From an uncultured Flavobacteriaceae bacterium (GTDB lineage: Bacteria; Bacteroidota; Bacteroidia; Flavobacteriales; Flavobacteriaceae): 64,000 bases of DNA. Positions 17,281-26,413 of this stretch are shown in pieces (within the stretch, counting starts at the first letter, position 1; every line of letters begins with the position of its first letter). Location: contig CALGLR010000015.1 of NCBI GenBank assembly GCA_937959395.1, positions 23,996 through 87,995 of the forward strand, written 5' to 3'. The position numbers and the translations under genes were made by a program. Under the pieces are notes generated by a model. The model searched no databases and was not told the DNA's origin. It worked only from the letters and a program-made list of their open reading frames with translations.

Positions 17281-18321
17281 TTAATTATTTGTTCCTTCTG
17301 GCAGCCTTTGAACGAATTTGTAAGTGGCTATTGGTGGCCCTCCAAATATTGAATTAGCTGGATTATTTAATATATTATCTCTTATCTGGTTAACATCACT
17401 CGAAGCACCTGCATATTTTGAAAAACCATTCAAATCAACATCTGTATCATGATAACCTTTAGAAGCGTAAGTAGCTATTGGTGGCCCCCCAAATATTGAA
17501 TTATCTGGATCATTAAATACCTGATCTCTAACCTTATTAACATCCGAAAAAGAGCCTGCATAGACTATTTGCCCATCTTCATTGCTATCACCTGCCCACA
17601 TAGCAATATCACCTGATGGTACTCCATTAACGGTTTGCGCATGTTGCCCCCACGTTATTTCATTATTAGCATCTGTAAAATCTAAAGTTAGAGTTGTAGT
17701 CGATAAGCTTACAGTCGTGGCCGTCATAATGCCTAAATGGTTTCTATGTCTAATGGCTACATAATAATCATCGACATTAGCATCAATAGTCATAACCGAA
17801 ATCCCATCTACATCTACAATATCACCATCTCTTTGTAAAAGTGCAGATCTACCTGTTATAACATTAGTATTGTCATTTTTATCTCTTAATTCTACATAAA
17901 TCCAATCTACAATATTATCACTTAAAGCCCCTGTTCCTGAAGCACCACCATCTAAAAATGTAAAAATATCGCAAGTTAATGCATCTGTATAAGGAGAAAT
18001 TGTAGGTAAGTACAATTGTCTTAAATCGTCTCGCATTAAATTCTCTTCGCTTGTTCTAGGACTTAATAAGGCACCTTGTAAAAAAACTACTGGGTTAATT
18101 CTAATTCCTAAAGAAATAAAAGAGTTATGAAATCCTTGAGACAATGAAATTGATTCATTAGATACGTCTCCAACTACTGTTTCACCGACTGTAAAATCTA
18201 ATATAATGTTACCATTAGATATGGTTTCTCCAGCAGTTCCAATAACCTGGCGTTCTATTTGTTGCGTATAGCCAATGGCTATAAATAACAACATTAAATA
18301 AGTAGGTATTCTGTTGTTCAT
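17281..18321 (-). CDS. Secreted protein with duplicated dockerin-like repeats
   Basis: A 346-aa exported protein with signal peptide MNNRIPTYLMLLFIAIGYTQ. Residues about 20-75 match the repeated N-terminal segment of flavobacterial hemagglutinin-like proteins (IGTAGETISNGNIILDFTVG). The C-terminus has two related units: GDSNEDGQIVYAGSFSDVNK and VDLNGFSKYAGASSDVNQ, each followed by IFGGPPIATY. These look like calcium-binding dockerin-like loops with D-N-D-G spacing. There is no T9SS tail of its own. It may dock to the next protein in the operon; this is inference. Confidence 0.65.
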   Translation of the reverse strand: MNNRIPTYLMLLFIAIGYTQQIERQVIGTAGETISNGNIILDFTVGETVVGDVSNESISLSQGFHNSFISLGIRINPVVFLQGALLSPRTSEENLMRDDLRQLYLPTISPYTDALTCDIFTFLDGGASGTGALSDNIVDWIYVELRDKNDNTNVITGRSALLQRDGDIVDVDGISVMTIDANVDDYYVAIRHRNHLGIMTATTVSLSTTTLTLDFTDANNEITWGQHAQTVNGVPSGDIAMWAGDSNEDGQIVYAGSFSDVNKVRDQVFNDPDNSIFGGPPIATYASKGYHDTDVDLNGFSKYAGASSDVNQIRDNILNNPANSIFGGPPIATYKFVQRLPEGTNN

Positions 18322-18420
18322 TTTTAAATTTGGGTTTTGTTATTGTATCGATGAAATACATATAACATCGACAAATATAACAATTTTATATAAATAAACT
18401 ATTTTTTCAAGTATTTTTTT

Positions 18421-18455
18421 AACACAAAAGGCCTAATGATTAGGTCTTTTGTGTT
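18421..18455 (-). terminator. Terminator after the RES-Xre operon
   Basis: AACACAAAAG-G-CCTAA pairs with TTAGG-T-CTTTTGTGTT, a 15-pair stem with one mismatch and a TGA loop, between the RES toxin stop (18513) and the next gene's start (18321). Confidence 0.7.
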
Positions 18456-18512
18456 AATTTAAGTGTATTTTTAATCTAATTTTTAAGATTTTTTATTAAA
18501 AATTGCTTGAGC

Positions 18513-18971
18513 TTATTTTAATACCCTTCCATCAAAAGAAAATGGAGTCACACTTTTTAACTCAATTTTTATAGAATCCTCATGAAATGGATTAATTATA
18601 TAATTAAATTCTTGTGGTACAATGATGCTAGGCACTTTTAGAACAAGAGCTTCTTGATCTTTTACCCATTGATAAGACAATTCTTTTAAAATTTTTGGTG
18701 AAGGTATTGCTCTCCAACTCTCTGGCAGATCTGATATATGAATTTCTTTAATAAGAACACTTTTAGGAATTACTATAGTTGCAATTGCCATGTCTTTTGG
18801 TGCAAAAGCAATTGGGAAATGTGCTAAACACTCTAACATACTCAAAGAGATAGAACTACTGGTATACAAAACTGCAACGCCTTTAAAATTCCATCTACCC
18901 CCTACTGCTTTAGCTCCAATACCCGTTAAATCATTAATGTATGCCTTTTTGGCTATTCTATAAACTTGCAT
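18513..18971 (-). CDS. RES-domain toxin (NAD+-degrading)
   Basis: A 152-aa RES family protein. Family toxins kill or arrest cells by degrading NAD+ (phosphorolysis or hydrolysis). The start YRIAKKAYINDLTGIGAKAV, the conserved GGRWNFKGVAVLYTSSSISL and the glutamate of LECLAHF match the family's R-Y-S-E active-site residues. It overlaps the upstream antitoxin gene by one base, the standard antitoxin-first order. A shared terminator follows. Confidence 0.88.
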   Translation of the reverse strand: MQVYRIAKKAYINDLTGIGAKAVGGRWNFKGVAVLYTSSSISLSMLECLAHFPIAFAPKDMAIATIVIPKSVLIKEIHISDLPESWRAIPSPKILKELSYQWVKDQEALVLKVPSIIVPQEFNYIINPFHEDSIKIELKSVTPFSFDGRVLK

Positions 18972-19423
18972 TATGAAAAAACACCGTATTCAATTTTTAT
19001 TAATTCTTCATTTAATAGCTGAAAACCAAAAGTAGTATCTAATAAATCTTTAGGTTTTTTCATTCCTAAAGCCATACTAGGATATGCCATCCATTTTTTA
19101 AATTGCTCAAGATCTCCAAAAACATCTTCACCTTTACAATATAAACGTGCCAATTGTATAACGCGTTGACTAACTTCTGAGCTTAAAGCCTTTGAAGGCG
19201 CATAACGCTGTAATGTTCTTTCTGAAATATGAAGCACATTGGATAATTCTTTTAACTCAAAATCTATTTTCTTTGCTAAAAATAAAAGGTTTTTTTTATT
19301 AATACCATTTCTTGATAGTTCGATAAAATCATAGATATTATGTAACGGAATATCTAAATTTAAATAACGTAATATTCCTTCATTTTTATCATCAGAGAAA
19401 GAATGTTGAATAGCTGTACTCAT
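18971..19423 (-). CDS. Xre/MbcA/ParS-type antitoxin
   Basis: A 150-aa antitoxin of the DUF2384 (MbcA/ParS/Xre toxin-binding) family. A helix-turn-helix (about residues 55-85, FELKELSNVLHISERTLQRY) is followed by the C-terminal toxin-binding helices (VIQLARLYCKGEDVFGDLEQF, MALGMKKPKDLLDT). It precedes the RES toxin and should neutralise it and repress the operon. Direct repeats GACAAAT(A/G)T 21 bases apart lie in the promoter and are candidate operators. Confidence 0.87.
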   Translation of the reverse strand: MSTAIQHSFSDDKNEGILRYLNLDIPLHNIYDFIELSRNGINKKNLLFLAKKIDFELKELSNVLHISERTLQRYAPSKALSSEVSQRVIQLARLYCKGEDVFGDLEQFKKWMAYPSMALGMKKPKDLLDTTFGFQLLNEELIKIEYGVFS

Positions 19424-19443
19424 GGTTTCATTGTTTTACACAT

Positions 19444-19474
19444 GACAAATATACAAAAATAAACGACAAATGTC
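19444..19474 (-). promoter_or_regulatory. Promoter and candidate operator of the RES-Xre operon
   Basis: On the minus strand TATATTTG (19453-19446) is a perfect -7 element 22 bases from the antitoxin start. Direct repeats GACAAATAT (19444) and GACAAATGT (19465) are spaced 21 bases, two helical turns, and overlap the promoter. Confidence 0.5.
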
Positions 19475-19483
19475 TATTTTGAA

Positions 19484-20464
19484 TTAAGAAGAACATTCTA
19501 TAACAACTTTCCCTTTAACATTTCTTGCCATCATTTCTTCTAGAGCATGAGTAGCTTCATTTAAAGGATACACTTTATGAATATGCGGATTTAGTTTTCC
19601 TTCGGCATACCATTTCATAAGTTCCATTGTATTCTGCCCATTTTTTTTAGGCGTTTTCATAGCAAAACTTCCCCAGAACACACCAACTATCGAACATCCT
19701 TTTAATAATGCTAAGTTCAAAGGGATTTTAGGAATTTCACCAGCGGCAAAACCAACAACTAAGTAACGTCCTTCCCATGCCATACCACGAAGCGCCTTTT
19801 CAGAATAGTCTCCGCCTACGGGATCATAAACCACATCTACTCCCTTACCATTCGTTAATTCTTTAATGCAAGATTTTAAATCGTCTTCATTATAATTAAT
19901 AACGCTATCTGCACCATAAGACTTGCACAATTCTAATTTTTCTGAAGACGATGCAGCTGCTATAACATTTGCTCCCATTAATTTACCTAATTCTACAGCT
20001 GCTAATCCCACTCCACCAGAAGCTCCCAAAACTAAAAGAGTTTCCCCTTCCTTAAGTTTAGCTCTATCTTTTAAAGCGTGATATGAGGTTCCGTATGCCA
20101 TCATAAATGATGCAGCTATTGGATAATCCATTTGAGGTGGCTTTTTAAAACAAGCGCTAGCAGAAACAATAACTTCTTCGGCATAACCACCATTCATTAC
20201 AAAACCAAAAACAGCGTCTCCTTTTTTTAGATGAGAAACAGCCTCCCCTACTTCTTTTACAATACCTGCTATATCACTACCAGGTGTAAATGGTAATTCT
20301 GGTTTAAATTGATACAACCCTTGAATAATAAGCGTATCAGGAAAATTTAAACCACAAGCTTTTACACTAACCAAAACTTCATTGGCCTTGGGTTTAGGAC
20401 TCTCTATATCCTCTAGAACCAAGTTTGAAGGCGGTCCAAATTCTTTACATACAATTGCTTTCAT
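19484..20464 (-). CDS. NADPH:quinone oxidoreductase family protein
   Basis: A zinc-less medium-chain dehydrogenase/reductase of the quinone oxidoreductase type, 326 aa. It has the GroES-like N-terminal domain (PFTPGSDIAGIV) and the NADPH-binding motif ASGGVGLAAVELGKLMGANV. The start at 20464 (MKAIVCKEFGPPSNLVLEDI) fits the family; an upstream ATG at 20515 adds 17 residues not seen in the family. It is the last gene before a cluster of acyl-CoA and alcohol/ketone redox genes and may share their physiology. Substrate unknown. Confidence 0.87.
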   Translation of the reverse strand: MKAIVCKEFGPPSNLVLEDIESPKPKANEVLVSVKACGLNFPDTLIIQGLYQFKPELPFTPGSDIAGIVKEVGEAVSHLKKGDAVFGFVMNGGYAEEVIVSASACFKKPPQMDYPIAASFMMAYGTSYHALKDRAKLKEGETLLVLGASGGVGLAAVELGKLMGANVIAAASSSEKLELCKSYGADSVINYNEDDLKSCIKELTNGKGVDVVYDPVGGDYSEKALRGMAWEGRYLVVGFAAGEIPKIPLNLALLKGCSIVGVFWGSFAMKTPKKNGQNTMELMKWYAEGKLNPHIHKVYPLNEATHALEEMMARNVKGKVVIECSS

Positions 20465-20576
20465 ATTTATTCCCTTTGAAAAAAGGGATCTTTTTTCATT
20501 TCCTTGAATCCCCATAGTTATCGGGAGGAAATCTCATTAATAATTAATTAAATTCGTTTTTTACTGTTAGCTTTTC

Positions 20577-20799
20577 GCCTTTGTTGGTGTTTTTCACCAT
20601 CAAACCATGAGTTGTAAAACAGATTCTGTTTTACTGTTACAAAATGTTGGTGAAAAACACCAACATTGGCATCAGTTTTTGGTTTATATCTTCAGTCTAT
20701 TTTTCGCCTTTGTTAGTGTTTTTCAACAACAAACCATGAGTTGTAAAACAGATTCTATTTTACTGTTACAAAATGTTGGTAAAAAACACCAACATTGGT
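20577..20799. repeat. Tandem double-hairpin repeat units A1 and A2 (REPIN-like)
   Basis: Two 129-base direct repeats (20572-20700 and 20701-20829). Each contains a unit bounded by inverted hairpins: GCC-T-T then TGTTGGTG-T5-CACCA at one end, and TGTTGGTG, A5 loop, CACCAACA then TTGGC at the other (20577-20670 and 20706-20799). The same hairpin core recurs at 22881-23367 with different internal sequence. An open frame across it (20607-20888) only follows the repeat period and is not a credible gene. The repeats occupy most of the gene-free stretch 20465-20861. Confidence 0.8.
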
Positions 20800-20861
20800 A
20801 TCAGTTTTTGGTTTACATCTTCAGTCTATTTTCTATGCTCTCTTTTCTTGATTCAACTAAA

Positions 20862-21866
20862 TTAATTCTCAGAAATCTTAAGTACTAGTTTCCCCATTTT
20901 ATCTCCTGAGAAAAGGCGTAAAAACGTGTCATGAAAATTCTCAATACCTTCATAAACATCTTCTTTGCTTTTTAGTTTCCCTTCAGCTATCCATTTTCCC
21001 ATTTGTGCAGCTGCTTTTCCATAATTTTCCGCATAATCAAAAACCACCATACCTTGCATTGTTGCACGGTTTACTAATAATGACAAATAATTGCTCGGTC
21101 CTTTCACTGCTATTTTATTATTATATTGAGAAATAGCGCCACATACAACTATACGTGCATGCATTCTTAATCTTCCTAAGGCAGCATCCAAAATATCACC
21201 TCCTACATTATCGAAATAAACATCTATTCCTTTTGGGCATTCTCTTTTTAAAGCGGTATTTATCTCTTCATTTCTATAATCTATAGCGCCATCGAAACCC
21301 AATTCTTCAGTAATGTATTTACATTTTTTTTCGCCTCCGGCAATTCCTATAACACGACAGCCTTTTATTTTAGCTATTTGCCCAACTATACTTCCTACAG
21401 CTCCAGCAGCTCCAGATACTAAAACGGTTTCTCCTTCTTTAATTTTCCCAACTTCAAGAATACCAAAATAGGCAGTCATTCCAGGCATTCCTAAAGTGCC
21501 AATATACATTGGTAATGGCGCTAAATTAGGATCTACTATATGACAATTGGTTCCGTTCGATACTGCATATTGTTGCACACCTCCATAATTGGATAGGAAA
21601 TCTCCAACTTTAAATTTTGGATGGTTGTTTACTTTCACCACTTTACCTACTGCTCCTGCACGCATCACATCATTAACCTGTACGGGTTCTATATACGACT
21701 TCCCTTCGTTAATCCATCCACGCATTGCTGGATCTAGAGAAATGAAATGTTGTTCAATTAGTACTTCTCCTTCTTTAAGTTCTGGTATTTCATTAGATTG
21801 TAATTCCCATGTATCTGCATCTGGCAAACCTACTGGGCGTTTTTTTAAAATGAGTTGCTTATTCAT
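20862..21866 (-). CDS. NADP-dependent oxidoreductase (MDR family, PTGR-like)
   Basis: A 334-aa medium-chain reductase of the leukotriene B4 dehydrogenase/prostaglandin reductase type, which reduces the double bond of alpha,beta-unsaturated ketones and aldehydes with NADPH. The nucleotide-binding motif is GAAGAVGSIVGQIAK, and the family segments LDPAMRGW, GTLGMPGMTAYFGIL and DVYFDNVGG are present. It is in a run of lipid/redox genes; the natural substrate is not identifiable. Confidence 0.9.
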   Translation of the reverse strand: MNKQLILKKRPVGLPDADTWELQSNEIPELKEGEVLIEQHFISLDPAMRGWINEGKSYIEPVQVNDVMRAGAVGKVVKVNNHPKFKVGDFLSNYGGVQQYAVSNGTNCHIVDPNLAPLPMYIGTLGMPGMTAYFGILEVGKIKEGETVLVSGAAGAVGSIVGQIAKIKGCRVIGIAGGEKKCKYITEELGFDGAIDYRNEEINTALKRECPKGIDVYFDNVGGDILDAALGRLRMHARIVVCGAISQYNNKIAVKGPSNYLSLLVNRATMQGMVVFDYAENYGKAAAQMGKWIAEGKLKSKEDVYEGIENFHDTFLRLFSGDKMGKLVLKISEN

Positions 21867-22002
21867 TGTGTTTTGTTTTTGGCTTTTAATAATTTCGATT
21901 ATATATTCAGCTATATCAGCTTTTTTTCTGTTTTTTTTTCTTATTTCTTTATTCTCGACTCATGAATCTAGGATCTATACTCTAATATCTTATATTTTGT
22001 TT

Positions 22003-22758
22003 TTATAATGAGGTTCCCCCATCTAAAGTTATCGTTTGTCCTGTAATAAATTTTGTTGAATCTGAAGCCAACCAAACAACAGCTTCTGCTATTTCGTTTG
22101 CTTGACCAAATCGTTTCATTGGTATTGATTTCTTTAAAACAGCATCCATATCTGGTCTTACCGATAATAATTTATCTAATAAAGCAGATTCTGTGTAACC
22201 TGGGCAAACAGCATTTACACGAATATTTTTATGTGCATATTCCATTGCTGCCGATTTCGTCATTCCTACCACGGCAAATTTACTAGCACTGTATGATAAA
22301 TTATTAGGTGATGCTTTTAAACCTGCCAACGAAGCAATATTTACAATATTTCCATACCCTTGTTTTACCATTTGTTGAAGAGCTAGTTTCATACAATAAA
22401 AAACACCTGTTTGGTTTACTGCAATCACATTATCCCAATCGTTTAATGTGTATTCTGCAGTTTTTTGCATTTCTCTTGGGCCAATTCCAGCGTTGTTTAC
22501 AATAACATCAATACGACCAAAATCTTTAACCGTTTTTGCAACCAAATTTTCAACCTCATTAAATTGAGTTACATTTGCCTTAATTACTGTTGCTTTTCCA
22601 CCAGATTCAATAATCGCATCTACTGTTTTTTGAGCTTTCTCTTCTTTATAATCTGAAACAATAACATGAGCGCCGTGATTCGCAAAATACTGAGATGTCG
22701 CCGCTCCAATTCCTGAACCTGCTCCTGTTACTATTACTATTTTATCTTTTACTTCCAT
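22003..22758 (-). CDS. SDR family oxidoreductase
   Basis: A classical short-chain dehydrogenase of 251 aa. The cofactor motif is TGAGSGIG, the structural motif NNAGIG, the active site S in NIASLAG and YSASK, and the PG motif CPGYTES. Most similar in type to 3-oxoacyl reductases and alcohol dehydrogenases; the substrate is unknown. It precedes the MDR gene by about 135 bases and follows the large repeat block. Confidence 0.87.
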   Translation of the reverse strand: MEVKDKIVIVTGAGSGIGAATSQYFANHGAHVIVSDYKEEKAQKTVDAIIESGGKATVIKANVTQFNEVENLVAKTVKDFGRIDVIVNNAGIGPREMQKTAEYTLNDWDNVIAVNQTGVFYCMKLALQQMVKQGYGNIVNIASLAGLKASPNNLSYSASKFAVVGMTKSAAMEYAHKNIRVNAVCPGYTESALLDKLLSVRPDMDAVLKKSIPMKRFGQANEIAEAVVWLASDSTKFITGQTITLDGGTSL

Positions 22759-22800
22759 ATGGATATATCTTTCTTCTTTATTGTAATTTAAAATTTATTT

Positions 22801-23450
22801 ATTCCTAACAAAAAACATCCATCACCAACTCTTCCTTCAAAGAGAACTCAAAAGGTCTCCCTTTAAATATGGCAATTTTTGCCGATGTTCGTATTTTTCA
22901 CCAACATCTATTTCAATAAAATACACTCCTAAATAAATGATTTGTTGGTAAAAAACACCAACAAAGGCAGAGGTTTTTATTTAAATTGCTTTTATTTATT
23001 CCTAACAAAAAAAACATCTATCACCAACCCTTTCTTCAAAAGGAACTCAAAAGGTCTCCCTTTGGATATGGCAATTTTCGCCGATGTTGGTGTTTTTTAC
23101 CAACATCTATTTCAATAAAACACACTCCTAAATAAATGATTTGTTGGTGAAAAACACCAACAAAGGCAAAGGTTTTTATTTAAATTGCTTTTATTTATTC
23201 CTAACAAAAAAAAACATCTATCACTAACCCTTCCTTCAAAGGGAATCCAAAAGGTCTACCTTTGAATATGGCAATTTTCGCCGATGTTGGTGTTTTTCAC
23301 CAACATCTATTTCAATAAAATACACTCCTAAATAAATGATTTGTTGGTGAAAAACACCAACAAAGGCAGAGGTTTTTATTTAAATTGCTTTTATTTATTC
23401 CTAACAAAAAACATCCATCACCAACCCTTACTTCAAAGGAAGGGAGGGTT
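22801..23450. repeat. Three tandem ~198-base repeats carrying REPIN-like units B1-B3
   Basis: Copies start at ATTCCTAAC at 22801, 22998 and 23197, with a partial fourth at 23397. Each contains a unit that starts GCCGATGTTGGTG and ends CACCAACAAAGGC (22881-22968, 23080-23167, 23280-23367). The ends form hairpins TGTTGGTG-T5 or A5-CACCAACA, inverted relative to each other. This fills the 750-base gap between the SDR and DUF1330 genes, and no gene is seen in it. Copies differ by a few bases, so they are not an assembly duplication. Confidence 0.85.
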
Positions 23451-23510
23451 AGAGAGATATTGTATATCTTAAATACTGTTCAATATTAGAACCATGCCAT
23501 TTTATTGATC

Positions 23511-23894
23511 TTAAGAGTTACATAAAATTAATCTCGAATCTTCTAAAGCTCGGCTTCTCATTTCCGCTGGGTAACCATCAGCAGTTATCATCTCTAAAAA
23601 ACTCTTTTTATTTGTGTATTCAAGAATCAATATCTTATCCCATTCTTTTTCATCTGGTCCAATACATGTTAAAACTGGTTTTCCTTGATAGATCAATTTT
23701 GCTTTAGATTTTTCAATAAAAGGCATAACTGCTTGCATATATTCGGCATAAGCCTGCGCACCAGATAATGAAGTGCCTTCTACTTCTTCTTTAAATTTCA
23801 ATAAGTTTAGCATTTGAAAAGGGCCATTAATAGGCAACTCTATTAATTCTTGAAATTGCCCTGGCATTACAGTAATATGATTAGTGTCTATCAT
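23511..23894 (-). CDS. DUF1330 domain protein
   Basis: A 127-aa ferredoxin-like-fold protein of the DUF1330 type. Typical segments are QFQELIELPINGPFQMLNLL, YAEYMQAVMPFIEKSKAKLI and ILILEYTNKKSFLEMITADG. Members are small dimeric alpha/beta proteins of unknown catalytic role. It lies three bases after the phosphotransferase gene and is probably the last gene of that operon. Confidence 0.75.
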   Translation of the reverse strand: MIDTNHITVMPGQFQELIELPINGPFQMLNLLKFKEEVEGTSLSGAQAYAEYMQAVMPFIEKSKAKLIYQGKPVLTCIGPDEKEWDKILILEYTNKKSFLEMITADGYPAEMRSRALEDSRLILCNS

Positions 23895-23897
23895 TTT

Positions 23898-24971
23898 TTA
23901 ATCTATTTTTTTCTTTTGAATGGCTTGGTATGCTAAATTACAAAGTAATTCTGAAGCTTTATCTAAGTTTGCAAAACGCGGATCGGTTGTTAATCCTTTG
24001 TTATATCTATAATAAATTTGCTGAGCAATAACTGCTATTTTAAAAAGTCCGTACACATAATAAAATACTAAATGATTTACTGGTCTTTTACTTTTTAAAG
24101 CATAACGCTCAACAATTTCACTACGACTAGGATTACCATCCATTAATGTAGCAGAAGGAATACCTTGTTTTACAAAATTAGGATCACTTGCCATCGTCCA
24201 ATATCCTAAAGACGTTCCTAAATCCATTAATGGATCTCCTAAGGTTGCCATTTCCCAGTCTAGTACTGCTGTTATCTCATTCCAACTATCGTCTTTAAAT
24301 ACGACATTGTCATACTTAAAATCATTATGAATGAGACTGTATCCATAGTCTTTAGGTTGGTTCTCTTCCATCCATTTCATAACTTCTTTTGCTGCTGGCA
24401 CATCACTAGTAGCAGCTTTAAGATATTGCTTTCCCCAATTTAAAACCTGGCGTTCTACATAACCTTCTGGTTTTCCTAAATCGATTAAACCAGCTGCTTT
24501 ATAATCTACATTATGAAGTTCTACGAAAGAATCTAACCAAGTAGCGCTTATTTTTTTATAATCTGAAGGTGATATGGCTCTTTTCTTCGCTTCTTTTAAA
24601 TTTAAAATAATACCATCCATTTTTTCCATGATATAAAACGGACAACCCAAAGTCCTTTCATCATTACTAAAAGCATACATTTTTGGCACTTTAGGGAAAT
24701 GATTTTGCAATTGCGATTGCACTTTAAATTCTCTTCCCATATCATGACCTCGCTTAATAGCTCCAAAAGGCGGTCTTCTCAAAACATACTCGACATCTTC
24801 AATTTCTATTAAATAGGTTAAATTAGAATACCCATGTGTGTATTGAGTGACTTTCCAATTGCTTTCAACGGCATTAATAAGGTCTTTCTCTTTTAGAAAC
24901 TTTTTTAACAAAGACTCATTTAACTCTTCTCCTTTACGAACGTTTTGAATTGATTTTATAACGCTTTCCAT
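23898..24971 (-). CDS. Acyl-CoA-linked phosphotransferase (LvaA/ACAD10 kinase-like)
   Basis: A 357-aa aminoglycoside-phosphotransferase-fold kinase. The catalytic loop is LIHNDFKYDNVVF and the metal site is AVLDWEMATLGDPLMDLG. This branch corresponds to the kinase domain of ACAD10/11 and to LvaA of Pseudomonas putida, which phosphorylates 4-hydroxyacyl-CoA. The next gene upstream, six bases away, is an acyl-CoA dehydrogenase of the matching type, as in the fused eukaryotic enzyme. 4-hydroxyacyl-CoA turnover is therefore the likely role; this is inference from family and pairing. Confidence 0.83.
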   Translation of the reverse strand: MESVIKSIQNVRKGEELNESLLKKFLKEKDLINAVESNWKVTQYTHGYSNLTYLIEIEDVEYVLRRPPFGAIKRGHDMGREFKVQSQLQNHFPKVPKMYAFSNDERTLGCPFYIMEKMDGIILNLKEAKKRAISPSDYKKISATWLDSFVELHNVDYKAAGLIDLGKPEGYVERQVLNWGKQYLKAATSDVPAAKEVMKWMEENQPKDYGYSLIHNDFKYDNVVFKDDSWNEITAVLDWEMATLGDPLMDLGTSLGYWTMASDPNFVKQGIPSATLMDGNPSRSEIVERYALKSKRPVNHLVFYYVYGLFKIAVIAQQIYYRYNKGLTTDPRFANLDKASELLCNLAYQAIQKKKID

Positions 24972-24976
24972 GGATT

Positions 24977-26191
24977 TTATTTTGAATAATTATTAATCAC
25001 ACTTTTTCCTAATTGATGAAGGTGAACCTCATCTGGTCCATCTGCCAAACGAAGTATTCTTGCTGCTACAAAAAAGTGAGCTAATGGCGTATCTGGTCCT
25101 ACTCCTTTTCCTCCATGAATTTGAATGGCTCTATCTATAACTTTTAATGCCATTTTTGGAGCAATTATTTTTATCATAGCTATTAATTCTTTTGCCTTTT
25201 TATTTCCTTCTTTATCCATTTTATCGGCAGCAGAAAGCGTTAATAATCGTGCTTGCTCAACCTCGCATTGCGATTGTGCAATTTCTTGACGAATACTACT
25301 ATACTCTTTAAATGCTTTTCCAAAGGCAATACGCTCTGAAGCCCGTTGAGACATTAACTCTAAAGACCGTTGGGCCATTCCTATTAAACGCATACAATGA
25401 TGAATCCTTCCAGGTCCCAAACGTCCTTGAGCAATCTCAAAACCTCTTCCTTCTCCTAAAATTAGATTCGATTTTGGTACTCTAACATGATCTAATTCAA
25501 TTTCAGCATGTCCTTCAGGGGAATCATAAAAACCAAAAACAGATAATGGACGAATCACTTTTAAACCTGGCGTATTCATAGGTACCAAGACCATACTCTG
25601 TTGTTGGTGTCTATGAGCAGTAGGATCTGTTTTCCCCATAACTATAGCCACTTTACAATGCGGATTCATTCCACCTGAAGACCACCATTTACGCCCGCTA
25701 ATGATATAATCATCACCATCACTAACAATTCTCGTTTCTATGTTTGTAGCATCAGATGATGCCACTTGAGGTTCGGTCATTAAAAAAGCAGATCTAATAG
25801 CTCCATTTAAAAGTGGTTTTAGCCATTCTTCTTGCTGTTCTGGTGATCCATATTTAGCAAGTACTTCCATATTCCCTGTATCTGGCGCGCTACAATTAAA
25901 CACTTCTGAAGACCACAAAACACGTCCCATAATTTCTGCTAAAGGTGCATATTCTAAATTCGATAAACCAGGACTCAATTCACCATAACTATTTGGCAAG
26001 AATAAGTTCCATAACCCAGCTGCTTTGGCCTTTTCTTTTAACCCTTCCATTCCTGGCCATTGTTTCCATCTATTTTCTGGATTAAAAGTAAAAGCAGCCA
26101 CTTCTTCTTCTACTGGTAAAATATAGGTTTCAAAAAAAGCATTAAGTTTTTCTTGTAATGATTTTACTTTATCTGTGTATTCGAAATTCAT
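24977..26191 (-). CDS. Acyl-CoA dehydrogenase (ACAD11/LvaC-like)
   Basis: A 404-aa FAD-dependent acyl-CoA dehydrogenase. Family marks include [58 protein letters not shown] and the C-terminal [19 protein letters not shown]. It resembles the dehydrogenase part of ACAD10/11, and its neighbour is the matching kinase. In that pathway the phosphorylated 4-hydroxyacyl-CoA loses phosphate and is rehydrated to 3-hydroxyacyl-CoA for beta-oxidation. The assignment to this subtype is by resemblance and context. Confidence 0.85.
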   Translation of the reverse strand: MNFEYTDKVKSLQEKLNAFFETYILPVEEEVAAFTFNPENRWKQWPGMEGLKEKAKAAGLWNLFLPNSYGELSPGLSNLEYAPLAEIMGRVLWSSEVFNCSAPDTGNMEVLAKYGSPEQQEEWLKPLLNGAIRSAFLMTEPQVASSDATNIETRIVSDGDDYIISGRKWWSSGGMNPHCKVAIVMGKTDPTAHRHQQQSMVLVPMNTPGLKVIRPLSVFGFYDSPEGHAEIELDHVRVPKSNLILGEGRGFEIAQGRLGPGRIHHCMRLIGMAQRSLELMSQRASERIAFGKAFKEYSSIRQEIAQSQCEVEQARLLTLSAADKMDKEGNKKAKELIAMIKIIAPKMALKVIDRAIQIHGGKGVGPDTPLAHFFVAARILRLADGPDEVHLHQLGKSVINNYSK

Positions 26192-26220
26192 CTTTTAAAT
26201 ATCAAATTATCTATGTCTGT

Positions 26221-26404
26221 TCGATCCCTTCAACTGCACTCAGGACAGGCTAAAATCGAGAACTATATAGCTAAAAAAGGTCTCGACTGCGCTCGACCAG
26301 ACAATTAAGCATTCAATTTATTATCCAGCAATCATGTCACATTGCGCAGTCGAAAACCTTAAGTTTTTGTTTTCAATTGCATTTCGACTGCGCTCAATGT
26401 GACA
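26221..26404. repeat. Flavobacterial CGACTGCGCTC interspersed repeats
   Basis: The 222-base gap between the dehydrogenase and SDR genes holds several copies or decayed copies of CGACTGCGCTC. The clearest is an inverted repeat, TGTCACATTGCGCAGTCGAA (26335) against TTTCGACTGCGCTCAATGTG (26382-26401), separated by about 25 bases. A related pair is at 47520-47592. Confidence 0.7.
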
Positions 26405-26413
26405 ATATAATTA

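Noticed and set aside
20607..20888. Open reading frame of 93 aa across the repeats
   Set aside because: It only follows the tandem repeat (it translates the same segment twice) and has no family resemblance.
22801..23450. Possible CRISPR array
   Set aside because: Repeats are about 198 bases and themselves contain the variable part; there are no short uniform repeats with unique spacers and no cas genes.
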